Positions 50,360 through 59,081 of a stretch of DNA of 64,000 bases are shown here, piece by piece. Made by a program: the position numbers and the translations under genes. Under the pieces are notes generated by a model. The model had not been told where the DNA came from and made no database searches. It worked only from the letters and a program-made list of their open reading frames with translations. How positions within the stretch are numbered: the stretch's first letter is position 1; each line of letters starts with the position of its first letter. The stretch is from CAZTHM01 sp041946825 (lineage in GTDB: Bacteria; Acidobacteriota; Terriglobia; UBA7540), in assembly GCA_041946825.1 (NCBI GenBank), contig JBHGBD010000012.1, positions 48,106 to 112,105 on the forward strand, in the 5' to 3' direction.

Positions 50360-51256
50360 GTGAAGCTGATCTACTCTGACAACTACGACCTGAACCTCGG
50401 CAGTCACGTCTTTCCTTCCATCAAATACCGGTTAATCAAGGAGAAGGTCCTTCGCGAAGGCGTGGCGAAGCCGGAAGATTTTGTCGAGCCGCCCGCCGCC
50501 TCCGATGACGACATTGCTCTGGTCCACCACCGCGACTACATCCGCAAGCTGCAAACCGGCAAGCTCTCGTACATGGAGATCCTGCGCCTCGAGATTCCGT
50601 ATTCCCCGGAACTCGTTCGCGCCGTGTGGCTCTCGGCAGGCGGGTCCATTCTGGCGGGAAAATTGGCGCTCGAAGACCGCGTATGCGTCAACATTGGCGG
50701 CGGGTTTCACCACGCCTACCCGGACCACGGCGAAGGATTCTGTGTTCTCAACGATATCGCCATCGCGATCCGCAGCCTGCAAAAGAGGAAGGTCATCGAG
50801 CGAGCCATGACCGTGGATTGCGACGTTCATCAGGGCAACGGCACTGCCGCCATCTTCGCCAGTGACCCGAGCGTCTTCACGCTTTCCATTCACCAGGAAA
50901 ACAACTACCCCTATCCCAAGCCCCCCAGTTCGCTCGATATCAACATGCCCGACCGCGTGGACGACGAGGGATATCTCGCCGCGCTCGGTGAGGGACTGGA
51001 AAAGGCGCTGAAGGAGTTTACGCCGGAATTGATCATTTACGTTGCCGGCGCCGACCCGTACCGTGAAGATCAGTTGGGAGGGTTAAAGCTGACGTTGGAG
51101 GGCCTGGAAAGAAGAGACCGCCTGATCCTCGAAAAAGCCCGTTCGAAAAAGATTCCTGTCGCCATCACCTTCGCCGGTGGCTACGCCCGCAAAGTCGAAG
51201 ATACCGTCACCATTCACACCAACACGATCCGCATAGCGAAGGAATTCGCGGATTGA
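50360..51256 (+). CDS. Histone deacetylase-family deacetylase
   Basis: 298 residues from the GTG at 50360. Family motifs: the tandem His in GGFHHAYPDHGEGFCVLND, metal ligands in DCDVHQGNGTAAIF and AGADPYREDQLGG, and a final FAGGYARK. These are the Zn site and charge relay of HDAC-like amidohydrolases. Bacterial members deacetylate polyamines, acetoin-pathway proteins or small amides. The gene stands alone between glmS and a convergent ChbG-like gene. Confidence 0.9.
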   Translation: MKLIYSDNYDLNLGSHVFPSIKYRLIKEKVLREGVAKPEDFVEPPAASDDDIALVHHRDYIRKLQTGKLSYMEILRLEIPYSPELVRAVWLSAGGSILAGKLALEDRVCVNIGGGFHHAYPDHGEGFCVLNDIAIAIRSLQKRKVIERAMTVDCDVHQGNGTAAIFASDPSVFTLSIHQENNYPYPKPPSSLDINMPDRVDDEGYLAALGEGLEKALKEFTPELIIYVAGADPYREDQLGGLKLTLEGLERRDRLILEKARSKKIPVAITFAGGYARKVEDTVTIHTNTIRIAKEFAD

Positions 51257-51325
51257 TTGTAGCGCCGGTCTGCAGCCGACGAAGGAGGCTGGAAGTCGTT
51301 CGGCGCTTGCAGAGTGTCGCTACAA
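51257..51325. repeat. REP-like inverted pair between convergent genes
   Basis: TTGTAGCG at 51257-51264 and CGCTACAA at 51318-51325 are exact inverses. Further inside, TCTGCA/TGCAGA and GCCGACG/CGTTCGGC continue the inversion. Both arms carry a GTAG head like the pair near 62.1 kb and share the CTCTGC word. It spans the stop codon of the ChbG-like gene and follows the HDAC-like stop. Confidence 0.55.
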
Positions 51326-52258
51326 CAGCTTCTTCAGGTCCTTCCAGCCCAACAGGATAACTTTATTCTCTTCGAGCAACTTCTTAAATTCCGAACTGGT
51401 GATGACGTCGAAATCACGCTGCCGCCAAGCGGCTCCGAAATCAGGGTGATCCACCATAATCGCCTGTGATTCCGCGTCGTCGTAAGCAAGATGAACGATG
51501 ACCTCGGTCAATCCCGGCTTGAGTGTGCGGACGACGCCAGCGTAGAAAGCCTTCCATCCTTCCGGTTTCACTCCCTCGCTCGCCATCGCAAAACCATCCA
51601 CCACGAAATCGGTGTCGCGCAGCATCTCCAGCAACTGGGGCGACGCCCCCGCCACCCGTGGCACGAATGCGGGAATGCCGTACTCGTGCGCGACCTTGAG
51701 ATAAGCCGCGAAGAACTCCGGCTTGGCGAACACCGTCCCCATGTGGGTGTCGAGATGCGTGGGTTTGAGCCCGGAACGAATCGCCAACTCGACTTGAGCA
51801 CGGATTTCGCGCTCGATCTCTTCCGGCTTCGCGTTCTTGGCCACATCCGGAACATCGGGCCAGAGATAGCCCGAAGGATCGAGCAGGCCCGGCACCTGAT
51901 CTTTCGATGCGACAGGACCCCAGCGATACATCTTCCACTCGCTCGTGTGCGTGAGGTGGAGCCCGATGTCGTGGTCCGGATGCTCGCGCGCGTACGCAGC
52001 CACCTCCGTGAACCATGGGCAGGGAACCATCACGCTGGCGGAACTCGCCGCCTTGCGCTCGAGCGCGGCGAAGCTCGCCGCATCGACCGAATGCGCCAGG
52101 CCCAGGTCATCGGCGTGGAGAATCAGCAGCTTGGCATCGGAAGGATATCCGAGACGCTCGGCAACAGTCTTGGTCTGCGCGTGGGCCAGTCCACACGAAG
52201 TTAGGACAAATATCATGACGGTGAAGACGATTTTCAAGGGTTTTGCCCGTAATTCCAC
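51320..52258 (-). CDS. Secreted ChbG/HpnK (YdjC)-family deacetylase
   Basis: 312 residues from the GTG at 52258, preceded by AGGAGG 6 nt upstream. Signal peptide around KIVFTVMIFVLTSCGLAHA. Motifs: LILHADDLGLAHSVDAASFA, HDIGLHLTHTSEW, KPTHLDTHMGTVFAKPEFF, which hold the metal and catalytic residues of ChbG-type deacetylases acting on oligosaccharides such as chitobiose or hopanoid sugars. Exported location is unusual for ChbG. Substrate unknown. Confidence 0.88.
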   Translation of the reverse strand: MELRAKPLKIVFTVMIFVLTSCGLAHAQTKTVAERLGYPSDAKLLILHADDLGLAHSVDAASFAALERKAASSASVMVPCPWFTEVAAYAREHPDHDIGLHLTHTSEWKMYRWGPVASKDQVPGLLDPSGYLWPDVPDVAKNAKPEEIEREIRAQVELAIRSGLKPTHLDTHMGTVFAKPEFFAAYLKVAHEYGIPAFVPRVAGASPQLLEMLRDTDFVVDGFAMASEGVKPEGWKAFYAGVVRTLKPGLTEVIVHLAYDDAESQAIMVDHPDFGAAWRQRDFDVITSSEFKKLLEENKVILLGWKDLKKLL

Positions 52259-52306
52259 AGGATACCTCCTCACTTGGGTAAGAAGACTATCACGAGAGGT
52301 AGGAGC

Positions 52307-53128
52307 CTAATTGCTTATCTGGATGAGGTGGGTGTTGAGCGATCCGGAGCGGTAGCCTTCCAGATCGAGGGTAACGAAGTTGAAGCCGAGGGGCTTGAAG
52401 ATTTCGACGAACTTACGCGCCATCTCCTGTGTGAGCGCGCGGGGCAATTCGTCCGGGGCGATTTCGACCCGCACCAGTTTGTCGTGATGCCGCACACGGA
52501 ACTGGCGGAAGCCGAGCGCACGCAGGGCCTCTTCGCCTTTTTCCACCACCGCGAGTCGCTCGGGTGTGACCTCGATGCCATAAGCGATGCGCGAAGAGAG
52601 GCAGGCGCTGGCGGGACGATTCCAGACCGGGACGTCAGCGCGCCGTGCCAGTTCGCGAATGTCCGCTTTCGTCAGCCCAGCGTCGAGCAGTGGCGCCAGC
52701 ACGCGATGCTCGCGCGCGGCGCGCTGCCCAGGCCGCCAATCGCCCTGATCGTCCACGTTGACTCCGTAAGCCACGGCAGCGAAGCCGCGCTGCACGGCTA
52801 GGTTATCGAGTTTGTCGAACAGTTCATCTTTGCAGAAATAGCAGCGGTCGGGATTGTTGGCGCGATAGGCGGGATTGGAAAGCTCTTCAGTCTCGATAAA
52901 TTCGTGAGGCAGCTTGAAACGCGCGACGCACGCCTCGGCTTCGCGCCGGTCGCGCTCCGAGTAACTGGCGGAAAGTGCCGTCACCGCGAGCATCTTTTCG
53001 CCCAGCGCGTGGTGCGCCGCGTAGGCCAGATACGCCGAGTCCACCCCCCCGGAATACGCCACGATCAGCCTGGGAACCTTTCCCAGCGTGTCGTAAAGCT
53101 GGTGCTCCCTGTTCTCCAATTCACCCAT
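52307..53128 (-). CDS. larE: ATP-dependent sacrificial sulfur transferase LarE
   Basis: 273 residues from the ATG at 53128 with AAGG upstream. PP-loop VAYSGGVDSAYLAYAA near the N-terminus, NNPDRCYFCKDELFDKL in the middle, and the sacrificial Cys in RPASACLSSRIAYG. LarE adds sulfur to the nickel-pincer cofactor precursor by giving up its own cysteine sulfur. larB and larC, its usual partners, are not in this window, so it may serve lactate racemase elsewhere or another sulfur-transfer task. It lies just downstream of gyrA on the same strand. Confidence 0.88.
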   Translation of the reverse strand: MGELENREHQLYDTLGKVPRLIVAYSGGVDSAYLAYAAHHALGEKMLAVTALSASYSERDRREAEACVARFKLPHEFIETEELSNPAYRANNPDRCYFCKDELFDKLDNLAVQRGFAAVAYGVNVDDQGDWRPGQRAAREHRVLAPLLDAGLTKADIRELARRADVPVWNRPASACLSSRIAYGIEVTPERLAVVEKGEEALRALGFRQFRVRHHDKLVRVEIAPDELPRALTQEMARKFVEIFKPLGFNFVTLDLEGYRSGSLNTHLIQISN

Positions 53129-53252
53129 AGCCTTGCGCCCAACCAAGTAGGATAGCGCGCCTATTGAGCCAAAACAAGCGGGGCACTGCGCACCGTGCCC
53201 CGGCCGGCCATCTTCTCGATTGTCTGGTCATCCGAACGAAGTAATGCTCGAT

Positions 53253-55766
53253 CTACTGGATCAAAGCCGGTTGGGTTGGCCCGCCGTTTTCTTCGCTGCG
53301 GATGAGGCAGGCGGCGGCAAGCTGGTCGCCTTCTTCCAGCCGGATGACGCGGACGCCCTGCGCAGACCGGCCGCTCTCGCGAATCTCGCCGGCGTCGAGG
53401 CGCGAGATTTTCCCCTGCTGGCTGATGAGCATGACTTCGGAATCCTCCGTCACGCTCAGCACGCCTACGACCTTGCCGTTGCGCTCCGCCGTCTTCACGT
53501 TGATGACGCCCTTGCCGGCGCGCGATTGCAGACGGTACTCGGTGATGGGCGTTCGCTTTCCGAAGCCCTTTTCGGTGACAGACAGAATCAGTTCCTTCTC
53601 GCCGACGATTTCCATGCCAACGATGTAGTCACCTTTTTCGAGATCCATCCCGCGCACGCCGTAGGCCTGGCGACCCATGTCGCGCACATCAGTCTCGGGG
53701 AAGCGGATCGCCATGCCTTCGTGGGTGGCGAGGAAGATCGTCTCGTGGCCGGTGGTGAGTTGCGCGTCGATCAGTTCGTCTCCCGCGTCGATCCCCATGG
53801 CGATAATGCCGCGCGACATGGGATTCGAGAACTCCACAAGGCGCGTCTTTTTGATGACCCCCAATCGGGAGACGAGCACGACGTAACCCTCCGCGGCGAC
53901 GGTTACCCCGTCGACGGTCACGTCCTTCGGCTCGTCCGGAAGTTCCTTGACGGCCACCAACGCCGCAACCTTCTCGCCTGAAGCAAGGTTGACCAGGTTG
54001 ACGATGTTTTTGCCCTTGCCCGCCGCGCCCACATCCGGAATTTCGTACACCTTCAGCCAGTGCACGCGCCCGGTGTTGGTGTACACCAGGATGTAGCTGT
54101 GCGTCGAGGCGATAAAGAGGTGTTCGACAAAATCCTCGTCGCGGGTTTTCATTCCCAGGCGACCTTTCCCGCCCCGCCCCTGCTGGCGGTACGTTGAGAG
54201 CGGTGTGCGCTTGAGGAAGCCCGAGTGCGAGACGGTAATGACCACGTCCTCGACGGCGATCAGGTCTTCGAGCTTGATCTCAGCCTGTTCCTCGATGATC
54301 TCGGTACGCCGCAGGTCGCCATATTCTTTCTGGACCTGCTTCAACTCGTCGACAATCACCTTCTTCAGCGCTTTATCGCTGGCAAGGATTTCCTGATACT
54401 CGGCGATCTTCTTCTGCAAGTCGTCGTATTCCTGCTGGATCTTGTCGCGCTCCATCGCCGTCAGGCGCTGCAACTGCAACTCGAGGATGGCCTGCGCCTG
54501 GCGCTCCGTGAATTCGAAGCGCGTCATCAATCCCTCGCGAGCATCCTTCGGAGTCTTCGAGGACCGAATCAGCTTGATGATGGCGTCGAGGTGCTGAAGC
54601 GCCTTGAGAAAGCCTTCCAGGATGTGGGCGCGCTCCTGCGCCTTGCGCAGATCGTACGCGGTGCGCCGGCGGACCACGGTGACGCGGTGGTCGATGAAGA
54701 GTTGAATGGCCTCAATCAGCGAGAGCGTGCGCGGCTGGCCGTTGACGATGGCCAGCATGATCATTCCAAAAGTTTCCTGAAGCTGCGTGTGCTTGTAGAG
54801 GTTGTTGAGGATGACTTCCGGCTGCTCGCCGCGCCGCAATTCGATAACAATGCGCATGCCATCGCGGTCGCTTTCATCACGAACGTCAGAAATCCCTTCG
54901 ATCTTCTTGTCCTGCACGAGCTCGGCGATACGCTCGATCGTCTTCGACTTGTTGACCTGGAACGGGATTTCCGTAATGACGATCTGTTGTTTCTCTTTCG
55001 TCGGGCGCTCGATGGCCGCCTTGGCACGCATCGTGAACTGGCCGCGCCCCGTTTCGTAAGCAGCCTTGATGCCTCTGCGTCCGTAAATAAATGCGCCGGT
55101 GGGAAAATCCGGGCCAGGGACCAACGACAGCACTTCGTCAATTGTCGAGTTTGGCTTGGCGATAAGCAGAATCGTGGCGTCAATGATTTCGGTCAGGTTA
55201 TGCGGGGGAATCTTCGTGGCCATGCCCACGGCGATCCCGTCCGAGCCGTTGATGAGCAGGTTGGGAATCTTGGTGGGAAGGACGGAGGGTTCTACGGTGG
55301 ACTCGTCGAAATTAGGGACGAAATCCACTGTCTCCTTCTCGATGTCGGCAAGCAGTTCTTCCGCAAGTCGCGAGAGCCGGCACTCTGTGTACCTGTAAGC
55401 CGCCGCCGGGTCGCCGTCCACCGAACCGAAATTTCCCTGGCCGTCAATCAGGGGATAGCGCATATTGAAGTCCTGGGCCATGCGCACCAGGGTGTCGTAG
55501 ACCGCCGCGTCGCCGTGCGGGTGATATTTCTTGATGACCTCGCCCACGACGCCCGCGCACTTGATGTAGCGCTTGTCGCTGGTGTTGCCCTCCTTGTACA
55601 TCGCGTAGAGAATGCGGCGATGCACGGGCTTCAGGCCGTCGCGGATGTCGGGCAGCGCGCGCCCGATAATGACGCTCATCGCGTAGTCGAGATACGACGC
55701 GCGCATCTCGTCTTCAATGTTGACGGGCACTTCCCGCGTCGGCTTGATTAGTTCCTGGTCACCCAT
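53253..55766 (-). CDS. gyrA: DNA gyrase subunit A
   Basis: 837 residues. Winged-helix/tower region with the catalytic Tyr in AAAYRYTECRLSRLA, and QGNFGSVDGDPAAAYRYTE before it. The C-terminal beta-pinwheel contains the GyrA-box QQGRGGKG. Position 83 (E. coli numbering) in the quinolone region is Ala (HPHGDAAVYDTLVRM); Asp87 is present. GyrA2B2 introduces negative supercoils. It follows the toxin-antitoxin pair that separates it from gyrB. Confidence 0.97.
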   Translation of the reverse strand: MGDQELIKPTREVPVNIEDEMRASYLDYAMSVIIGRALPDIRDGLKPVHRRILYAMYKEGNTSDKRYIKCAGVVGEVIKKYHPHGDAAVYDTLVRMAQDFNMRYPLIDGQGNFGSVDGDPAAAYRYTECRLSRLAEELLADIEKETVDFVPNFDESTVEPSVLPTKIPNLLINGSDGIAVGMATKIPPHNLTEIIDATILLIAKPNSTIDEVLSLVPGPDFPTGAFIYGRRGIKAAYETGRGQFTMRAKAAIERPTKEKQQIVITEIPFQVNKSKTIERIAELVQDKKIEGISDVRDESDRDGMRIVIELRRGEQPEVILNNLYKHTQLQETFGMIMLAIVNGQPRTLSLIEAIQLFIDHRVTVVRRRTAYDLRKAQERAHILEGFLKALQHLDAIIKLIRSSKTPKDAREGLMTRFEFTERQAQAILELQLQRLTAMERDKIQQEYDDLQKKIAEYQEILASDKALKKVIVDELKQVQKEYGDLRRTEIIEEQAEIKLEDLIAVEDVVITVSHSGFLKRTPLSTYRQQGRGGKGRLGMKTRDEDFVEHLFIASTHSYILVYTNTGRVHWLKVYEIPDVGAAGKGKNIVNLVNLASGEKVAALVAVKELPDEPKDVTVDGVTVAAEGYVVLVSRLGVIKKTRLVEFSNPMSRGIIAMGIDAGDELIDAQLTTGHETIFLATHEGMAIRFPETDVRDMGRQAYGVRGMDLEKGDYIVGMEIVGEKELILSVTEKGFGKRTPITEYRLQSRAGKGVINVKTAERNGKVVGVLSVTEDSEVMLISQQGKISRLDAGEIRESGRSAQGVRVIRLEEGDQLAAACLIRSEENGGPTQPALIQ

Positions 55767-55784
55767 TCGCTGCTCACTTCCCGG

Positions 55785-56168
55785 TTAAGGCAAAAATGGC
55801 TTCAACCGAAGGCCCGCAATATAATCAAAGTCCTTCACGTTCCCCGTGGCGAGCATCTCCGCTCGCGCCATGGCGGTAGCGGCGATCAGAATGTCGGGTA
55901 TACCCGGCCGTCTCGACAACGCGTACCTTTCCATCAAGTCAACCGCCATTCGCGTCACGTCTTCATCCACGGGGACGATCTCCGCGAGTTCATCCTGGAT
56001 CAACTGGAGTGTCCGCTGCATGTCGGGCTTGTCACGGCAACCCCGCAGAAGCTCCAAATGCGAGATCGAAGAGAGATTCCGGTCGGCGAGCGGCAGGCCG
56101 TCAACGAAGGCAATCGCGCCAGGGTGACCGCGGAGAACCCAGACGATGATGTTGGTATCCAGGATCAA
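55785..56168 (-). CDS. vapC: Type II toxin, PIN-domain ribonuclease (VapC family)
   Basis: 127 residues from the TTG at 56168, which overlaps the antitoxin stop by 4 nt (TTGA). PIN motifs: ILDTNIIVWVLRG at the N-terminus with the first Asp, SSISHLELLRG with Glu, PGIPDILIAATAMARAE with the next Asp pair, and ATGNVKDFDYIAGLRL with the last Asp. Four acidic residues coordinate Mg2+. VapC toxins cut tRNA or rRNA. The gene lies between gyrB and gyrA on their strand, with its own regulated promoter. Longer frames run through the antitoxin and are rejected. Confidence 0.9.
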   Translation of the reverse strand: MILDTNIIVWVLRGHPGAIAFVDGLPLADRNLSSISHLELLRGCRDKPDMQRTLQLIQDELAEIVPVDEDVTRMAVDLMERYALSRRPGIPDILIAATAMARAEMLATGNVKDFDYIAGLRLKPFLP

Positions 56169-56407
56169 GGAAGCCGTCGCGGTCTGCGGATTTTGCGCAA
56201 CCAAGCATTCACATCTTTCATGTCTTTTCTGCCCGCCCACATTCCTACCGACGGATGTTCGGCCAGCGGCACCGGCTTTCGCGGCATGAGGGCAGTCAGT
56301 CTTGCGACAGGTTTGCCCCTGACAGTGATGGTTGCCGAGCCGATACGTTGGACCCTCTTCAGGACTTCGCTGGTCTTCACTTTCAGTTCCTTGGCCGTAA
56401 CGGTCAT
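56165..56407 (-). CDS. Type II antitoxin, Phd/YefM-like
   Basis: 80 residues from the ATG at 56407 (MTVTAKELKVKTSEVLKRVQ), with AGAGGGAAG upstream. The N-terminal part is the Phd/YefM DNA-binding fold, ITVRGKPVARLTALMP is the family's central strand, and the C-terminal tail (MKDVNAWLRKIRRPRR) should wrap the toxin. Two palindromic operators lie directly upstream, as expected for autoregulation. The gene partner is the PIN toxin downstream. Confidence 0.88.
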   Translation of the reverse strand: MTVTAKELKVKTSEVLKRVQRIGSATITVRGKPVARLTALMPRKPVPLAEHPSVGMWAGRKDMKDVNAWLRKIRRPRRLP

Positions 56408-56426
56408 GGCTTCCCTCTTCGCGCCA

Positions 56427-56470
56427 AAGTGTACACTTGAAAGTATACACTTCGCCGCCTCGGGCGTCAA
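56427..56470 (-). promoter_or_regulatory. Toxin-antitoxin promoter with two palindromic operators
   Basis: On the minus strand, TTGACG (56465-56470) and TATACT (56442-56447) are 17 nt apart. AAGTGTACACTT at 56427-56438 is a perfect palindrome, and AAGTATACACTT at 56441-56452 is a near-palindrome covering the -10. Antitoxin binding there would block RNA polymerase. Confidence 0.8.
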
Positions 56471-56482
56471 CCTGCTTGCGGG

Positions 56483-58903
56483 TCAAATATCGAGATTCTT
56501 CACTTCCAGCGCGTTTTCCTGGATGAACTGGCGGCGGGGATCGACGGCGTCGCCCATCAAGACGGTGAAGATCGAATCGGCTTCAACCTGGTCCTCGACG
56601 CGCACCTGCAGGAGCATGCGCTGCTCGGCGTCCATAGTAGTTTCCCAAAGCTGCGAGGGATTCATCTCGCCGAGCCCCTTAAAGCGCTGCACGGTGAACG
56701 CCTTCTTGCCCATCGTCATGACGTGTTCGAGCAGGTCGTGCCGGTCTTCGATGGTGATCTGGCTGCCGTTGGTTGAGATGACGAACGGCGGCCGGTCGTT
56801 GGCGCGCACGCGCTTGTGCAAATCAAGCACGCGACGGTAGTCCGCGCTCGAGACGAGTTCCCAGTCGATCACGCGCTCGCCCAGCGTTTCGCTGGAAAGC
56901 GTGAGCGTATAGAGATTGTGTTCCTCGTCGAGCTTAATCGTGAACTTGAAGCCTTCGGCCTTCAGCTCTTTTCCCACCGCCTCCAGTTTGGATTTATTTT
57001 CGAGTTCCATCTTCTTACCCAGCTCGGATTTGAGCATGGCGTTGACGGGCCGCGCGTCGCCCAGGCGTTTTTCCAGCTTGTCGAAGAGCTCGATGTATTC
57101 GGCCATCGCCATCAGGAAGTTGGTGAGTTCGCCGCCTTCCAGGCGCGTCTTCTTCGATCCCGTGCCGATCTCAACCGCGTGGTCTTCCGTGGCGCGGCGC
57201 ATGACTTCGCGGCGGAATTCCTTCTCATCGTGAATGTATTGCGCGCGCTTCCCCTTCTTGATGAGGTAAAGCGGCGGTTGCGCGATGTAAACGTGGCCGT
57301 GCTCGACCAGGGCGGGCATCTGGCGGTAGAAGAAAGTTAACAGCAGGGTGCGGATGTGCGAGCCGTCAACATCCGCGTCGGTCATGATGATGATCTTTCC
57401 GTATCGCAAGCGGGCGATATCGAAATCATCTTTACCGATGCCCGTTCCGAGAGCGGTAATCAGCGCGCGGATTTCCTCGTGCGAAAGCATCTTGTCGGGC
57501 CGCGCCTTCTCGACGTTCAGGATCTTTCCGCGCAGCGGAAGGATGGCCTGATAGCGCCGGTCGCGCCCCTGCTTGGCGCTGCCGCCGGCCGAATCGCCCT
57601 CGACCAGGAACAACTCACAGCGCTGCGGGTCGCGTTCCTGGCAATCGGCGAGCTTGCCCGGCAAGCCGCCGGAATCGAGCGCGCCTTTCCGCCGGGTTAA
57701 TTCGCGCGCTTTGCGCGCCGCCTCACGAGCCCGCGCGGCGTCAATCGCTTTGCTACAGATCTTCCGTCCGACAGTGGGATTCTTTTCGAAAGCATCCATG
57801 AGCTTCTCGTAAACGAAGCTCGCTACGGTGCTCTGGATATCGCTGTTGAGTTTCCCCTTGGTTTGCCCTTCGAACTGCGGCTGGGGCAGTTTGACGCTGA
57901 TGACCGCGACCAACCCTTCGCGGACGTCCTCGCCCTGGAGGTTTTCCTTCACATCCTTGAACAATCCCTGGTTTTGTCCGAACTGATTGATGGCGCGGGT
58001 CAGCGCGGAGCGGAAGCCGGAGAGGTGCGTCCCGCCATCCACGGTATTGATGTTGTTGGCAAAGGAGAACACTGTCTCGGTGTACGTGTCGTTGTACTGG
58101 AGCGCAAACTCCATGTGGACGTCTTCCCGGTCCGATTCGCCGTAAATCGGCTGGGAGTGCAGGACATCTTTGTTCTTGTTGAGATGCTTGATGAACTCCG
58201 CGATGCCGCCCGTGTAATGAAACTCCGCCTGCTTGTTGGTGCGCTCGTCCTTGAGTCGAATGGTCAGGCCTTTATTAAGGAACGAAAGCTCGCGCAGGCG
58301 CTGGGCGAGCGTATCGTAGTTGAATTCAATGGAATCGAAAATCTTGGCGTCGGGGAGGAATGTAACCTTGGTCCCACGTTTCTCAGTTTTGCCGCGCTTC
58401 TTGAGGGACTCGAGCGGCTTGCCTCGTTCGTAGGACTGCTCCCAGGTGTAGTTGTCGCGCCAGATTTCCAGGTCCAGCCATTCGGCCAGCGCGTTGACGA
58501 CGGAAACGCCCACGCCGTGCAAGCCGCCGGAGACTTTGTAGCTTTGTGTATCGAACTTCCCGCCCGCGTGGAGGACGGTCATGACAACTTCCGCAGCGGA
58601 CTTGCCCTCTTCCTTGTGCATGTCCACAGGAATACCGCGACCGTTATCAACAACCGTGACAGAGTTATCCGAGTGCACGGTGACGTCGACGCGGTCGCAA
58701 TGCCCGGCGAGCGCCTCGTCCACGGCGTTGTCCACGACTTCCCAAACAAGGTGGTGAAGGCCCATCTGGCCTGTCGAGCCGATATACATCGCCGGACGTT
58801 TCCGGACGGCTTCCAGGTCGCCCAGAACCTTGATGCTTGCGGCATCGTAGGTTTCATTTCCCGCGCCTTCTGCGGGCTTTTTCTTCGCTTCTCGCTCCGC
58901 CAT
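56483..58903 (-). CDS. gyrB: DNA gyrase subunit B
   Basis: 806 residues. GHKL ATPase: EVVDNAVDEALAGHCD, VDNGRGIPVDMHKEEGKSAA, KVSGGLHGVGVSVVNALAEW. Toprim domain: LVEGDSAGGSAKQGRDRRYQ and IIMTDADVDGSHIRTLLLTF, then a large insertion of about 160 residues typical of Gram-negative-type GyrB, and the C-terminal VQRFKGLGEMNPSQLWETTM. The gene follows dnaN, but an intrinsic terminator between them indicates separate transcription. recF is absent from its common place here. Confidence 0.97.
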   Translation of the reverse strand: MAEREAKKKPAEGAGNETYDAASIKVLGDLEAVRKRPAMYIGSTGQMGLHHLVWEVVDNAVDEALAGHCDRVDVTVHSDNSVTVVDNGRGIPVDMHKEEGKSAAEVVMTVLHAGGKFDTQSYKVSGGLHGVGVSVVNALAEWLDLEIWRDNYTWEQSYERGKPLESLKKRGKTEKRGTKVTFLPDAKIFDSIEFNYDTLAQRLRELSFLNKGLTIRLKDERTNKQAEFHYTGGIAEFIKHLNKNKDVLHSQPIYGESDREDVHMEFALQYNDTYTETVFSFANNINTVDGGTHLSGFRSALTRAINQFGQNQGLFKDVKENLQGEDVREGLVAVISVKLPQPQFEGQTKGKLNSDIQSTVASFVYEKLMDAFEKNPTVGRKICSKAIDAARAREAARKARELTRRKGALDSGGLPGKLADCQERDPQRCELFLVEGDSAGGSAKQGRDRRYQAILPLRGKILNVEKARPDKMLSHEEIRALITALGTGIGKDDFDIARLRYGKIIIMTDADVDGSHIRTLLLTFFYRQMPALVEHGHVYIAQPPLYLIKKGKRAQYIHDEKEFRREVMRRATEDHAVEIGTGSKKTRLEGGELTNFLMAMAEYIELFDKLEKRLGDARPVNAMLKSELGKKMELENKSKLEAVGKELKAEGFKFTIKLDEEHNLYTLTLSSETLGERVIDWELVSSADYRRVLDLHKRVRANDRPPFVISTNGSQITIEDRHDLLEHVMTMGKKAFTVQRFKGLGEMNPSQLWETTMDAEQRMLLQVRVEDQVEADSIFTVLMGDAVDPRRQFIQENALEVKNLDI

Positions 58904-58928
58904 CTTCTTTTGCCTTTTCGCTGTTATG

Positions 58929-58966
58929 CAAAAAGACCGACAGGGAAAACAATCCCCTGTCGGCCC
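58929..58966 (-). terminator. Intrinsic terminator after dnaN
   Basis: CCGACAGGG/CCCTGTCGG stem (9 bp), then TCTTTTTGC on the minus strand. It lies between dnaN and gyrB. Confidence 0.8.
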
Positions 58967-59081
58967 AAGAGCTTGCTGACCCCAAAATCCCCGCTAATTT
59001 TCAGAACGTCCACCTCTCCTTGGTCCCAGGATCCGAGCGTCCTTTTCCCGCGGTTGCCGACGCTCGCGCAGCGTGCTGCCC

